Shown: piece by piece, positions 40,884 to 48,826 of the stretch
Layout: each line of letters begins with the position of its first letter
How positions within the stretch are numbered: position 1 is the first letter of the stretch
From: Allosphingosinicella vermicomposti
GTDB taxonomy: Bacteria > Pseudomonadota > Alphaproteobacteria > Sphingomonadales > Sphingomonadaceae
Reading direction: 5' to 3'
DNA length: 64,000 bases
Assembly (NCBI RefSeq): GCF_003012815.1
Contig: NZ_PXYJ01000002.1
Span: 186,001 to 250,000, forward strand
The notes under the pieces: model-generated
Seen by the model: only the letters and a program-made list of their open reading frames with translations
Told to the model about the DNA's origin: nothing
The model's database searches: none
Translations under genes and position numbers: made by a program

Positions 40884-43418
40884 ATGGTGAAGAAAGCCCA
40901 ACCCGACCCCCTCGCCCGCTACAATGCGAAGCGGGACTTTACGAAAACCAGGGAGCCCGCAGGCAAGGTCGAGGCGACGGGCCGCAACATCTTCATGGTT
41001 CAGAAGCATGACGCGACCCGCCTTCATTATGACTTCCGGCTCGAACTGGACGGGACGCTGAAAAGCTGGGCGGTGACGCGCGGCCCCAGCCTCGATCCTG
41101 CCGACAAGCGGCTCGCGGTGCGGACGGAAGATCATCCGATGTCCTACGCGACCTTTGAAGGCACGATCCCCAAAGGCCAATATGGCGGCGGCACGGTGAT
41201 GTTGTGGGATCGCGGCACTTGGTTGCCGGAACCCGGCAAGGATCCGCGAAAAACGCTGGAACAAGGCCATCTCCACTTCTCGCTCGATGGCGAGCGGATG
41301 AAGGGCGAATGGATATTGATCCGGCTGAAACCCCGTCCCGGTGAGCGGAACGAGAACTGGCTGCTCCGGAAGATCGAGGATAAACATGCGGGGAGCTCGG
41401 CGGGGCTGACCGAGAAATATCTGACCTCCGTCGCGACCGGACGGACGATGAATGAGATTGCGGAAGGGGATGATCCGCCGTGGAATAGCGATCGAGCGGA
41501 TCAGGCCTCTTCCCCGTCACCCCGGCGAAAGCCGGGGTCTCAGGACAAAAAGGCGCGTTCTTCGTCACGAGATGCCGGCTTGCGCCGGAATGACGGGAAG
41601 AAGGTCAAAGTGCCTCAATTCCGCGACGTGCAAAAGGCCACCCTCGTCAATCATGTGCCATCCGGTTCGGCCTGGCTGCACGAGATGAAGTTCGACGGCT
41701 ATCGCTGCCTGCTGGCCATCGCCAGCGGACGGGCGAAAATCTATACTCGAACAGGCCTCGACTGGACGGACAAGTTTCCGGAAATAGCCGCCGCCGCCGC
41801 TGAGCTTGAGGTCGGCTCCGCTCTGATCGACGGCGAAATCGTGAGGGTCGACGATAAGGGCAGGACCAACTTTTCCGCACTTCAGCAGGCGATCAGCGAA
41901 GGAGGCAAAGGGCTGACTTTGTTCGCCTTCGACATTCTCGAAGTAGACGGCGAGGATCTGACTAAGCTTCCCAATATCGACCGCAAGCAAAGGCTGGCGG
42001 CACTGCTTGGCGAAGGCAAGCCGCCCTTCATCCTCTATGCCGATCATGTCATCGGAGCAGGCGAAAAGCTCTATGACGCGATGTGTGACGCGGGACAGGA
42101 AGGCATCATTTCAAAAAAGGCGGACGCGCCCTATCGCGGCTCGCGGACCAAGGCCTGGCTCAAGATCAAGTGCACGCGTCGGCAGGAATTCGTCATCGTC
42201 GGTTGGACGCCGAGCGAGAGCAAGGCGCGGGCATTGCGGGCATTGCTCCTCGCGGTGAATGAGGATGGGGGGCTGCGCTATGTCGGGAAGGTCGGCACAG
42301 GCTTTTCCATGGCCGCGCTCGAAATGCTCCTAGGCAAGCTCAAGAAGCTGGAAGTGAAGAAGGCGCCGGTCGATGCGCCGCGATCCGAAACGCGGGGCGC
42401 GCATTGGGTGAAGCCGGAACTGGTGGCCGAAGTCGCCTTCGCGGAATTTACCGGCGAGGGGTCGGTGCGTCACACCAGCTTCCTTGGCCTGCGCGACGAC
42501 AAGCCAGCCGAGGCGGTGGTCGAGGAGAAGCCGCAGGCGGTGCCGGAAGCCGCGATGGAAGACGTGGAGATCAGCAATCCCGACCGGGTGATCTTTCCGG
42601 ATGCAAAAGTGACCAAGGGCCAGCTCGCCGATTATTACCGCAAGGTCGCGCCGCTGATGCTGGAATGGAGCGCGAACCGCCCAATCAGCCTCGTCCGCTG
42701 TCCGCAGGGACGAGCAAAGAAGTGCTTTTTCCAGAAACATGATGCGGGCACCTTCGGCGCCCACGTTCATCACGTCCCCGTGCTGGAAAAGCGCGGGAAT
42801 ACGGAGGATTATCTCTACGTCACCGATCAGGCGGGGCTGCTCACCTGCGTCCAGATGGGCACGATCGAGTTTCACGGCTGGGGATCGCGCGTCGCCGATA
42901 TCGAGAAGGCCGACCGGCTGATCTTCGACCTTGATCCCGACGAAGGGCTGGGTTTCGACGCGGTGAAGAAAGCGGCGGTCGACCTGAAGCGCCACCTCGC
43001 CGATATGGGCCTCCGGACCTTCCCCCTCCTCACCGGCGGCAAGGGGCTGCACATCGTCGTGCCGCTGACGCCCAAAGCGGAATGGCCGGAGGTGAAGGAC
43101 TTCGCCCAGCGTTTCGCCCTCGCTTTGTCCGAAGCCGAGCCGGACCGATTTACCGCGAACCTTGCTAAGGTGAAACGGAAGGGCCGGATCTTCCTCGACT
43201 ATCTGCGCAACCAGCGCGGCGCGACGGCGATCATGCCTTATTCGGCGCGAGCGCGGGAAACTGCGCCCGTCTCCGCGCCGATCAACTGGAACGAGCTCGA
43301 TGAAATGGACAGCGGCGGCCGCTTCACCGTGAAGGACGTAGACCTGTTACTGAAGCGCGCATCAGGCCGCGCGCTCCAAGGTTGGGGCGAGGCCGAACAG
43401 GTACTTCCCGATTTGTGA
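40884..43418 (+). CDS. ligD: Multifunctional DNA ligase D (phosphoesterase-ligase-polymerase)
   Basis: End-joining enzyme of 844 residues. The order is 3'-phosphoesterase (about 30-170, with MVQKHDATRLHYDFRLELDG), ATP-dependent ligase (about 250-530, adenylated Lys in EMKFDGYR) and primase-polymerase (about 560-840, metal site DLDPDEG). ATG 40884 is preferred: AGGTGG lies 6 nt upstream; an in-frame GTG lies three codons earlier. Residues about 211-238, in the linker between phosphoesterase and ligase, are encoded by a type A palindromic repeat in frame. It pairs with Ku upstream. Confidence 0.95.
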   Translation: MVKKAQPDPLARYNAKRDFTKTREPAGKVEATGRNIFMVQKHDATRLHYDFRLELDGTLKSWAVTRGPSLDPADKRLAVRTEDHPMSYATFEGTIPKGQYGGGTVMLWDRGTWLPEPGKDPRKTLEQGHLHFSLDGERMKGEWILIRLKPRPGERNENWLLRKIEDKHAGSSAGLTEKYLTSVATGRTMNEIAEGDDPPWNSDRADQASSPSPRRKPGSQDKKARSSSRDAGLRRNDGKKVKVPQFRDVQKATLVNHVPSGSAWLHEMKFDGYRCLLAIASGRAKIYTRTGLDWTDKFPEIAAAAAELEVGSALIDGEIVRVDDKGRTNFSALQQAISEGGKGLTLFAFDILEVDGEDLTKLPNIDRKQRLAALLGEGKPPFILYADHVIGAGEKLYDAMCDAGQEGIISKKADAPYRGSRTKAWLKIKCTRRQEFVIVGWTPSESKARALRALLLAVNEDGGLRYVGKVGTGFSMAALEMLLGKLKKLEVKKAPVDAPRSETRGAHWVKPELVAEVAFAEFTGEGSVRHTSFLGLRDDKPAEAVVEEKPQAVPEAAMEDVEISNPDRVIFPDAKVTKGQLADYYRKVAPLMLEWSANRPISLVRCPQGRAKKCFFQKHDAGTFGAHVHHVPVLEKRGNTEDYLYVTDQAGLLTCVQMGTIEFHGWGSRVADIEKADRLIFDLDPDEGLGFDAVKKAAVDLKRHLADMGLRTFPLLTGGKGLHIVVPLTPKAEWPEVKDFAQRFALALSEAEPDRFTANLAKVKRKGRIFLDYLRNQRGATAIMPYSARARETAPVSAPINWNELDEMDSGGRFTVKDVDLLLKRASGRALQGWGEAEQVLPDL
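41515..41596. repeat. Palindromic repeat (type A) inside ligD
   Basis: Hairpins CACCCCGGCGAAAGCCGGGG and GCCGGCTTGCGCCGG with GTCA/TGAC ends, nearly identical in layout to the intergenic copy at 35727. Translated in frame as a Ser/Arg/Lys-rich linker. Confidence 0.92.
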
Positions 43419-43421
43419 CCT

Positions 43422-43643
43422 TTAGATGATCCCGCCGCCGAGCGAGAGGCGAATAACGCCGATGATCACGACCAGAAGGTTGAGATTGCGCCCGCTCTTC
43501 TCGCGAGACACGACACCAAGGCCGAGGCCGACCAATGCAATCGGAATGATCAGCCAATAGGCCCACCCCAGGAAAGGGAAAAAGGCAAGGATGCCGAGCA
43601 CCAGGGCGACGGCACCGACGATCAGTGAGAGAAGGTTCAGCAT
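43422..43643 (-). CDS. Small membrane protein
   Basis: Protein of 73 residues with two or three hydrophobic helices (LLSLIVGAVALVLGILAFF, WAYWLIIPIALVGLGLGVV, LLVVIIGVIRLSLGG). I do not recognise a family with confidence; similar small proteins are common in alphaproteobacteria. It converges with ligD, with stops 3 nt apart. Coding is supported by hydrophobic periodicity and lack of a better frame. Confidence 0.65.
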   Translation of the reverse strand: MLNLLSLIVGAVALVLGILAFFPFLGWAYWLIIPIALVGLGLGVVSREKSGRNLNLLVVIIGVIRLSLGGGII

Positions 43644-43683
43644 GAAGGCATCATGCGCTGAGGCCGGGTCTTATGCAACACGC

Positions 43684-43764
43684 CGTCACCCCCGGCGAAA
43701 GACGGTGTCTCAGGACGAGAATGCGCTTATTCGTCACGAGTTTGCGGCTTCTGCCGGAATGACG
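43684..43764. repeat. Palindromic repeat (type A), degenerate
   Basis: GTCACCCCCGGCGAAAGACGG paired with CTTCTGCCGGAATGACG; mismatched version of the type A element, upstream of telA. Confidence 0.75.
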
Positions 43765-43851
43765 AGTATTAACGCCATAACACACTTTTCCCCTTGCACT
43801 TCCCCCTGCAAAGGCCCCATCTTCGGGCGTGAACAACCAAGGGGTTAGAGC

Positions 43852-45042
43852 ATGGCGACTGAAACCAAGCTGAAACTGGAAGCGCCCGACGTCGTTGCGC
43901 CCGTTCAGCCCGCCGAAGCTGCGGGGCTGGTTCCGCTAAAGGATGACGAAAAGACAGCATTGGAATCCAAGGTCGACGGCTTCATCACCGATCTTGTCGC
44001 GCTCGATGCCAACAGCCCCGAATTCGGCAAGAAGGTGGATCAGCTGACCACGATGGGCCGGAAGGAGATTGCGGAAGCCGCTGGCCATTCCAATCGATTC
44101 CTCGACCGGCCGGTGAAGGCGATCGATAGCGATACCGGCATCGGCGCCGATCTTACGAAGCTGCGGCAGACGGTCGAACAGCTCGATCCGGGCCGCGCCG
44201 GGCCGCTCACCAAGCCGCGCAAGATCCTGGGCATCATTCCGTTCGGGAACCGGATGCGCAATTATTTCATGAAATATCAGTCGGCACAAAGCCATATCTC
44301 GTCCGTCCTAGCCAGCCTCGGTTCGGGCAAGGACGAGCTGCTGATGGACAATGCCGCGATCGATGTGGAGCGCGCGAACCTGTGGAAGACCATGGGCAAG
44401 CTTGAACAGATGATCCATATCTCCAAGACGCTCGACCAGAAGCTTGAGGACAAGGCGAACGAGTTGGATGCCGTCGAGCCAGCGAAGGCCAAAGCGATCC
44501 GCGAAACGGCACTTTTCTACACCCGTCAGCGCACGACGGACCTGCTGACCCAGATGGCGGTGAGCGTGCAGGGCTATCTCGCCCTCGATCTCGTCAAGAA
44601 GAACAATATCGAATTGGTAAAGGGCGTCGATCGCGCATCCACCACGACCGTCGCTGCGCTCCGCACCGCAGTCACGGTCGCGCAGGCGCTGACCAATCAG
44701 AAATTGGTGCTCGATCAGATCACGGCTCTCAACACGACGACCGCGAACATGATCGACAGCACTGGCAATATGCTGAAGAACCAGACGGGTGCCATCCATC
44801 AACAGGCAGCGTCGGCGACGATCCCGCTGGAAACGCTGCAGCGCGCGTTCCAGAATATCTACGACACGATGGATACGATCGACCGCTTCAAGGTCGAGGC
44901 GCTGACCAACATGAAGCAGACGGTGAGCACGCTGTCGAACGAGGTGGAGAAGAGCCGCGGCTACATCGCCCGCGCGGAAGGCGTCGAGCAGAACAAACTG
45001 TCCGGCCCTGCGGAATCACCTTTTGCGGCACTCGAGGGATAA
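43852..45042 (+). CDS. telA: Toxic anion resistance protein TelA family
   Basis: Soluble, mostly helical protein of 396 residues, with long coiled-coil stretches and the family segments QLDPGRAGPL..ILGIIPFGNRMRNYFMKYQSAQSHI and QTGAIHQQAASATIPLETLQRAFQNIYDTMD. The family is linked to tellurite and other stress resistance, but the mechanism is unknown. AAGGGG precedes ATG 43852. The following gene starts 1 nt after its stop, so the three-gene set is an operon; the partners resemble XpaC-type membrane proteins found with TelA elsewhere. Confidence 0.9.
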   Translation: MATETKLKLEAPDVVAPVQPAEAAGLVPLKDDEKTALESKVDGFITDLVALDANSPEFGKKVDQLTTMGRKEIAEAAGHSNRFLDRPVKAIDSDTGIGADLTKLRQTVEQLDPGRAGPLTKPRKILGIIPFGNRMRNYFMKYQSAQSHISSVLASLGSGKDELLMDNAAIDVERANLWKTMGKLEQMIHISKTLDQKLEDKANELDAVEPAKAKAIRETALFYTRQRTTDLLTQMAVSVQGYLALDLVKKNNIELVKGVDRASTTTVAALRTAVTVAQALTNQKLVLDQITALNTTTANMIDSTGNMLKNQTGAIHQQAASATIPLETLQRAFQNIYDTMDTIDRFKVEALTNMKQTVSTLSNEVEKSRGYIARAEGVEQNKLSGPAESPFAALEG

Positions 45043-45043
45043 G

Positions 45044-45766
45044 ATGGCGCGGACGCCACGCAGAGTTGAGGACACGCTTGCCCGGTTCGACGAGATATCG
45101 GCGCGCCTGGACGGTCATGCGCCGGCGGTGCGCCATTATGGTCGTGTGGCGCGCTCCGCAGGCCGGCGGGTCGGCGCGATGGCAGGGGCGGTGCTGGCGC
45201 TGATCGGCGCGACCATCGGCTTTTCTTTCATCATCGGGCCGATCGGCATTGGCGGGCTGTTCCTGGTCGCGGTGGCGATCATCTTTATCCTGATCTTCTT
45301 TTCGGTCTTGTCCGGCGAGAAGAAGGTGACGCCGTTCGAAGAGAAGATGTCCAACCGGCAGGTTGTGACGCGGCTGGATACAATTCTTCACGGCAAGCGC
45401 GCCGCCCTCCCTGCTCCCGCCGTGCGGCGGGTGGACGCGATCACGTCGCAGCTGCCGCTTCTCGAATCTCGGCTTGGCGAACTCGATGCGTTCGATCCGC
45501 TGGCGCAAGATGCGCGACGGCTGATGGGGCAGCATCTGCCCGAACTGATCGAACGCTATGAACGGGTGCCGCCCGCCTATCGTCACCAGCGCGATGGCGA
45601 GGGGATGACGGTGGACGAACGGCTTGTCGCGGGCCTTGATGCGGCCCGCACCGCGCTCGACGATATCGGCGGACGCTTGACGCGCGGCGATCTCGACGCG
45701 TTCGAAACGCAGGGCCGTTTCATCGAGAGCCGGTACAAGGATGACGGCTCGATCAAGGGGGTTTGA
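45044..45766 (+). CDS. TelA-linked membrane protein (XpaC-like), paralogue 1
   Basis: Protein of 240 residues with two close transmembrane helices (about 45-90) and a cytoplasmic helical C-terminal domain. The C-terminal part (LAQDARRLMGQHLPELIERY..., ending FETQGRFIESRYKDDGSIKG) resembles XpaC/TelA-associated proteins and is clearly related to the next gene. GAGGG precedes ATG 45044; the gene starts 1 nt after telA. Function unknown, probably with TelA in envelope stress. Confidence 0.72.
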   Translation: MARTPRRVEDTLARFDEISARLDGHAPAVRHYGRVARSAGRRVGAMAGAVLALIGATIGFSFIIGPIGIGGLFLVAVAIIFILIFFSVLSGEKKVTPFEEKMSNRQVVTRLDTILHGKRAALPAPAVRRVDAITSQLPLLESRLGELDAFDPLAQDARRLMGQHLPELIERYERVPPAYRHQRDGEGMTVDERLVAGLDAARTALDDIGGRLTRGDLDAFETQGRFIESRYKDDGSIKGV

Positions 45767-45769
45767 CCC

Positions 45770-46468
45770 ATGCCGCTGGGACAGGCTTTCGACGCCGCCG
45801 AACGGTTCATCCGCAAGCATTTGAAGACCAAGGCCGTGCGCGCTGCTGAAAAGCGGCGGCGTGAACGGAAAGCGAAGCGGGCCGCGCAGGGCTTCAGCCG
45901 AGCCGCGAGTGTCACCGCGGCGTCCGGTGTGGGCGTCGCGAGCTACGCGCTTGCCGTCGCGCCGGTTGGCGCTGCTGGCTTGGCGGCGGCGGGCGTAGCA
46001 ACCGTGCTGGTTGCCGCACTGGCGGTGAAATGGCCGCTGCGCGGGGCGGACTTTTCGCGGGAAGAATTGGCGGCGCTGCCGGGACAGGCCGAGGAGTGGC
46101 TGCTCGACCGGCGCGAACAATTGCCGGCGATGGCGTCGGATGCCTTCGACAGGGTGCTGATCCATCTCGCCGACCTTCAGGTCCAGCTTGGCCAGATCGA
46201 CCCCAATGCGACATTGGCCTGGGACGCCCGGCGGCTGATCGGCGATCATCTACCGCGCCTCGTTCACGCCTATTGCGACCTGCCCGCAGGTGTCCGCGAT
46301 GCCGATCCCATTTATGCCCATCGCCTGACCGACGGGCTGGAGACTTTGGGCGAAGAGCTTGGCGACCTCTGCCGCCTCGTCAGCCGCGACCGGCTTTCAG
46401 CCTTTGAAGCGCACCGGCGCTTTATCGAGAACCGCTACAAAGGCCACGAGGATTTGAAGGGCAATTAA
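45770..46468 (+). CDS. TelA-linked membrane protein (XpaC-like), paralogue 2
   Basis: Protein of 232 residues. A very basic N-terminus (about 15-40) precedes one or two hydrophobic helices (about 45-82). The C-terminal domain (LAWDARRLIGDHLPRLVHAY..., ending FEAHRRFIENRYKGHEDLKG) matches that of the preceding gene almost end to end, so the two arose by tandem duplication with divergent membrane parts. It starts 3 nt after its neighbour and overlaps the convergent lyase gene by 4 nt. Confidence 0.7.
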   Translation: MPLGQAFDAAERFIRKHLKTKAVRAAEKRRRERKAKRAAQGFSRAASVTAASGVGVASYALAVAPVGAAGLAAAGVATVLVAALAVKWPLRGADFSREELAALPGQAEEWLLDRREQLPAMASDAFDRVLIHLADLQVQLGQIDPNATLAWDARRLIGDHLPRLVHAYCDLPAGVRDADPIYAHRLTDGLETLGEELGDLCRLVSRDRLSAFEAHRRFIENRYKGHEDLKGN

Positions 46469-47307
46469 GACCCCGCCAGCCCCAGGGTCCGCTGCGCCTG
46501 CACCAAGTGCGGGCGGTCGATCATCTTTCCATCGAGTTGGAGCGCCCCCGCGCCAGGGTTGGCTGCGAACTGCGCGATGACGGCGCGGGCGTGGGCCACC
46601 TCCGCTTCTGACGGCGTGAAGGCGGCGTTAATAACGGGAACCTGGGCAGGGTGGATCGCCATCATACCGGTAAAGCCATCGCGGCGGGCGCGGGCGGCAT
46701 AGGCGGCGAGGCCGTCCAGATCGCGGAAATTGGGGTAGACGGTTTCAATCGGCGCCACCCCGGCTGCCGCAGCGCCGAACAGACACAGTGAGCGAGCGAG
46801 TTCATAAGGCGGCGTGAAGCTGCCATTTTCCTCCCGCGACGTCGCGGCACCAAGGGCGGCAGGAAGATCCTCTGCACCCCAGCTAAGGCCCTCCAACCGA
46901 TCCTGCCCGCCATAAGTGCCAAGCTGAAAGATGGCGGCAGGCGTCTCGGTCGCGATGGCGAGGACGCGGGAGGCCGCGTTCCCCTGCCCGTCCAGTCGGC
47001 GGGCGAGTTCGGCCACTGAAGCGCCGCCTTCGGCCTTTGGAAGCACGACGCCCGTAGGGTTGAGGCCTGCGAGGGTCGCAAGGTCGTGCGCCACGTCCGC
47101 GCCGTCGAGCGGGTTGATGCGCACCCAGAGGTTCGCGTCCGGATTCGCCTTCACGAAGGCGGCAACGGCGGCGCGCGCCTCCGGCTTCTTCTCGGCAGCC
47201 ACTGCGTCCTCAAGATCAAGGATCAGCGCGTCGGCGCCCAGGCCGAGCGCCTTTTGCATCCGCTCGGGACGGTCGCCGGGGACGAAGAGAAGCGAACGGA
47301 GCTTCAT
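46465..47307 (-). CDS. HpcH/HpaI-family CoA-ester lyase (CitE-like)
   Basis: TIM-barrel lyase of 280 residues starting MKLRSLLFVPGDRPERMQKALGLGADALILDLEDAV, the CitE-like signature with metal-binding acids and substrate Arg. Such enzymes split malyl-CoA, citramalyl-CoA or similar esters; the substrate cannot be told. Its ATG overlaps the stop of the B3 lactamase gene (ATGA), which in turn overlaps a MaoC hydratase, so the three are coupled. A MaoC/CitE pair suggests acyl-CoA metabolism. Confidence 0.85.
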   Translation of the reverse strand: MKLRSLLFVPGDRPERMQKALGLGADALILDLEDAVAAEKKPEARAAVAAFVKANPDANLWVRINPLDGADVAHDLATLAGLNPTGVVLPKAEGGASVAELARRLDGQGNAASRVLAIATETPAAIFQLGTYGGQDRLEGLSWGAEDLPAALGAATSREENGSFTPPYELARSLCLFGAAAAGVAPIETVYPNFRDLDGLAAYAARARRDGFTGMMAIHPAQVPVINAAFTPSEAEVAHARAVIAQFAANPGAGALQLDGKMIDRPHLVQAQRTLGLAGS

Positions 47308-48218
47308 GGCTGGTTCGCCTCTGCCTGCTGACGGGCCAACTCCTTTTCAAAGCTCCGTTCAGCAGACGCTACCTGCTGCTGCAATTCGGCCGGATCGACG
47401 AAGGCCGCCGCGTCACCGTTGAGGAGGCGCTGGCGCTTTTCGCTCATATGGAAGAAGCCCGGGTGGAAATTGAGGAAGATGTCGGCCTTCATGCTCTTAA
47501 GCTTGGCGAACGTGTTCCGGAAATCCTGCGCGACATCGAGATAGCGCCTGTCGCCGACGAGAGGCTGGCCCGCCACGGTCAGGCTGCAGGTGAAGATGAT
47601 GTCTACCGGCTTCCCCGCCGCTTGCGCGCGCATCGACCAGCTGGTGCAGCCCTTCGTATGGCCCGGCGTCAGATGAGTGACGAGCGTAATGGCGCCAATC
47701 GCGATCTTGTCGCCATCGTTCAGCACTTGATCGACCTTCACCGGCGGAGCGGGTGCCAGGTCGTCGCGATAGGAGACGGTGCCGCTTTGAAGATCGGGCT
47801 TATCGGCGGCGCTGGCGAGGAGGCGCGCGCCGCTTAGGCCTTTGAGCGCCGCGAGGCCGCCCGAATGATCCCAATGGGCGTGGTTGACGAGGAGAATGTC
47901 AATATCCTCGGGCTTGAAGCCGAGCGTCCGGATGTTGGCCGCGATCTGATCGGCGCTTTCCTCCATCGCCGCGTCGATGAGGATGTGCCCCTGGGGATCA
48001 GTGATGAGGAAGGCTGAGAGTTCGGACGTGCCGACATAATAGACATTATCGGCGATACGGAACGGCGCGACCGGCTTGTTCCAAGCGGCGCGTTGTTCGG
48101 CGAACCCTTTATCCTGATGAGTAAAACCGGGCGCCGAAAGCGACGCCGACGCGAACAGCAGTAGCGCAGCGCTTCTCGACTTCGCTCGAAGCGAACGGGC
48201 TAGAAAAACGCCCTTCAT
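47304..48218 (-). CDS. Subclass B3-type metallo-beta-lactamase
   Basis: Exported metallo-hydrolase of 304 residues. The zinc motif HAHWDH (113-118) with H187 in LTPGHTKGCTSW and H252 in NFHPG fit subclass B3 (H116/H118/H196 and D120/H121/H263), and no Cys ligand is used. The signal peptide (about 1-30) has an n-region, residues 7-16 (ARSLRAKSRS), encoded by one arm of a palindromic repeat. ATG 48218 overlaps the MaoC stop; longer upstream frames run through the MaoC gene and are discarded. It may be a true carbapenem-hydrolysing enzyme or a metabolic relative. Confidence 0.88.
   Translation of the reverse strand: MKGVFLARSLRAKSRSAALLLFASASLSAPGFTHQDKGFAEQRAAWNKPVAPFRIADNVYYVGTSELSAFLITDPQGHILIDAAMEESADQIAANIRTLGFKPEDIDILLVNHAHWDHSGGLAALKGLSGARLLASAADKPDLQSGTVSYRDDLAPAPPVKVDQVLNDGDKIAIGAITLVTHLTPGHTKGCTSWSMRAQAAGKPVDIIFTCSLTVAGQPLVGDRRYLDVAQDFRNTFAKLKSMKADIFLNFHPGFFHMSEKRQRLLNGDAAAFVDPAELQQQVASAERSFEKELARQQAEANQP
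48171..48199. repeat. Single arm of palindromic repeat (type B') in lactamase signal peptide
   Basis: 28-29 bp matching one arm of the element at 30926-30982 (core CTCGACTTCGCTCGAAGCG). In frame, it encodes the positively charged start of the signal peptide. Confidence 0.82.
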
Positions 48219-48667
48219 GCCGATTTCCGCTGCATGAGAGCGGTGCGCTCGCAGATGCAGACGAGTTCGTCGCGCTGGTTCAGCATGCGGTGTTCGAAGG
48301 TGACGATGCCGGCATCCGGGCGGCTCTTGCTGTCCTTCAATGCGATCACTTCGGTTTCGGCGCGGAGCGTGTCGCCGATGAAGACGGGCTTGGGCATCCG
48401 CACCTTGTCGTAGCCAAGATTGGCAACGAGGGAGCCGAGCGTCGTATCGCCGACCGAGAGGCCGATCATCAAAGCGAAGGTGAAGGTGCCGTTGACGACG
48501 ATCCGGCCAAATTCCGTCGCGCCCGCATATTCGGCGTCGAGGTGAAGCGGCTGCGGATTGTGGGTGAGCGTGGAGATGAGGAGATTGTCGGTTTCGGTTA
48601 CCGTGCGGTGCGGCTGATGCGCGAGCCGATCGCCGATCTGCCATTCATCGAAATAACGTCCGGCCAT
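48215..48667 (-). CDS. MaoC-family (R)-hydratase
   Basis: Hot-dog-fold hydratase of 150 residues starting MAGRYFDEWQIGDRLAHQPHRTVTETDN; the hydratase motif region is HLDAEYAGATEFGRIVVNGTFTFALMIGL. It likely acts on an enoyl-CoA (mesaconyl-CoA-like) next to a CitE-like lyase. ATG 48667 is chosen because the upstream extension would run through the tRNA gene. Its stop overlaps the lactamase ATG. Confidence 0.85.
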   Translation of the reverse strand: MAGRYFDEWQIGDRLAHQPHRTVTETDNLLISTLTHNPQPLHLDAEYAGATEFGRIVVNGTFTFALMIGLSVGDTTLGSLVANLGYDKVRMPKPVFIGDTLRAETEVIALKDSKSRPDAGIVTFEHRMLNQRDELVCICERTALMQRKSA

Positions 48668-48702
48668 ATTCGCTGCCTCGCTCTCGATCATTCGAAGAGG
48701 GC

Positions 48703-48777
48703 TGGCTGGGGCGGCAGGATTCGAACCTGCGAATGCCGGTACCAAAAACCGGTGCCTTACCGCTTGGCGACGCCCCA
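48703..48777 (-). tRNA. tRNA-Gln (anticodon TTG)
   Basis: Read on the minus strand, the acceptor stem TGGGGCG pairs with CGCCCCA, followed by G and an encoded CCA. The anticodon stem is CCGGT/ACCGG with loop TTTTGGT, giving anticodon TTG (Gln, CAA). The T-arm is GCAGGTTCGAATCCTGC. Length 75 nt. Confidence 0.95.
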
Positions 48778-48826
48778 ATAGCTGTGAGGAGGCGCCTTAT
48801 CGCCGCCTGTCCCAGATGAAAAGCCC

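Noticed and set aside
48219-48644. Longer frame upstream of the B3 lactamase
   Set aside because: It lies on the MaoC gene in another frame, is Arg/His-rich shadow sequence, and an overlapping ATGA start at 48218 gives a proper signal peptide.
48668-48778. Longer frame that extends MaoC upstream through the tRNA-Gln gene
   Set aside because: The upstream codons are the tRNA on the same strand, and homologues begin at MAGRYFDEW (48667).
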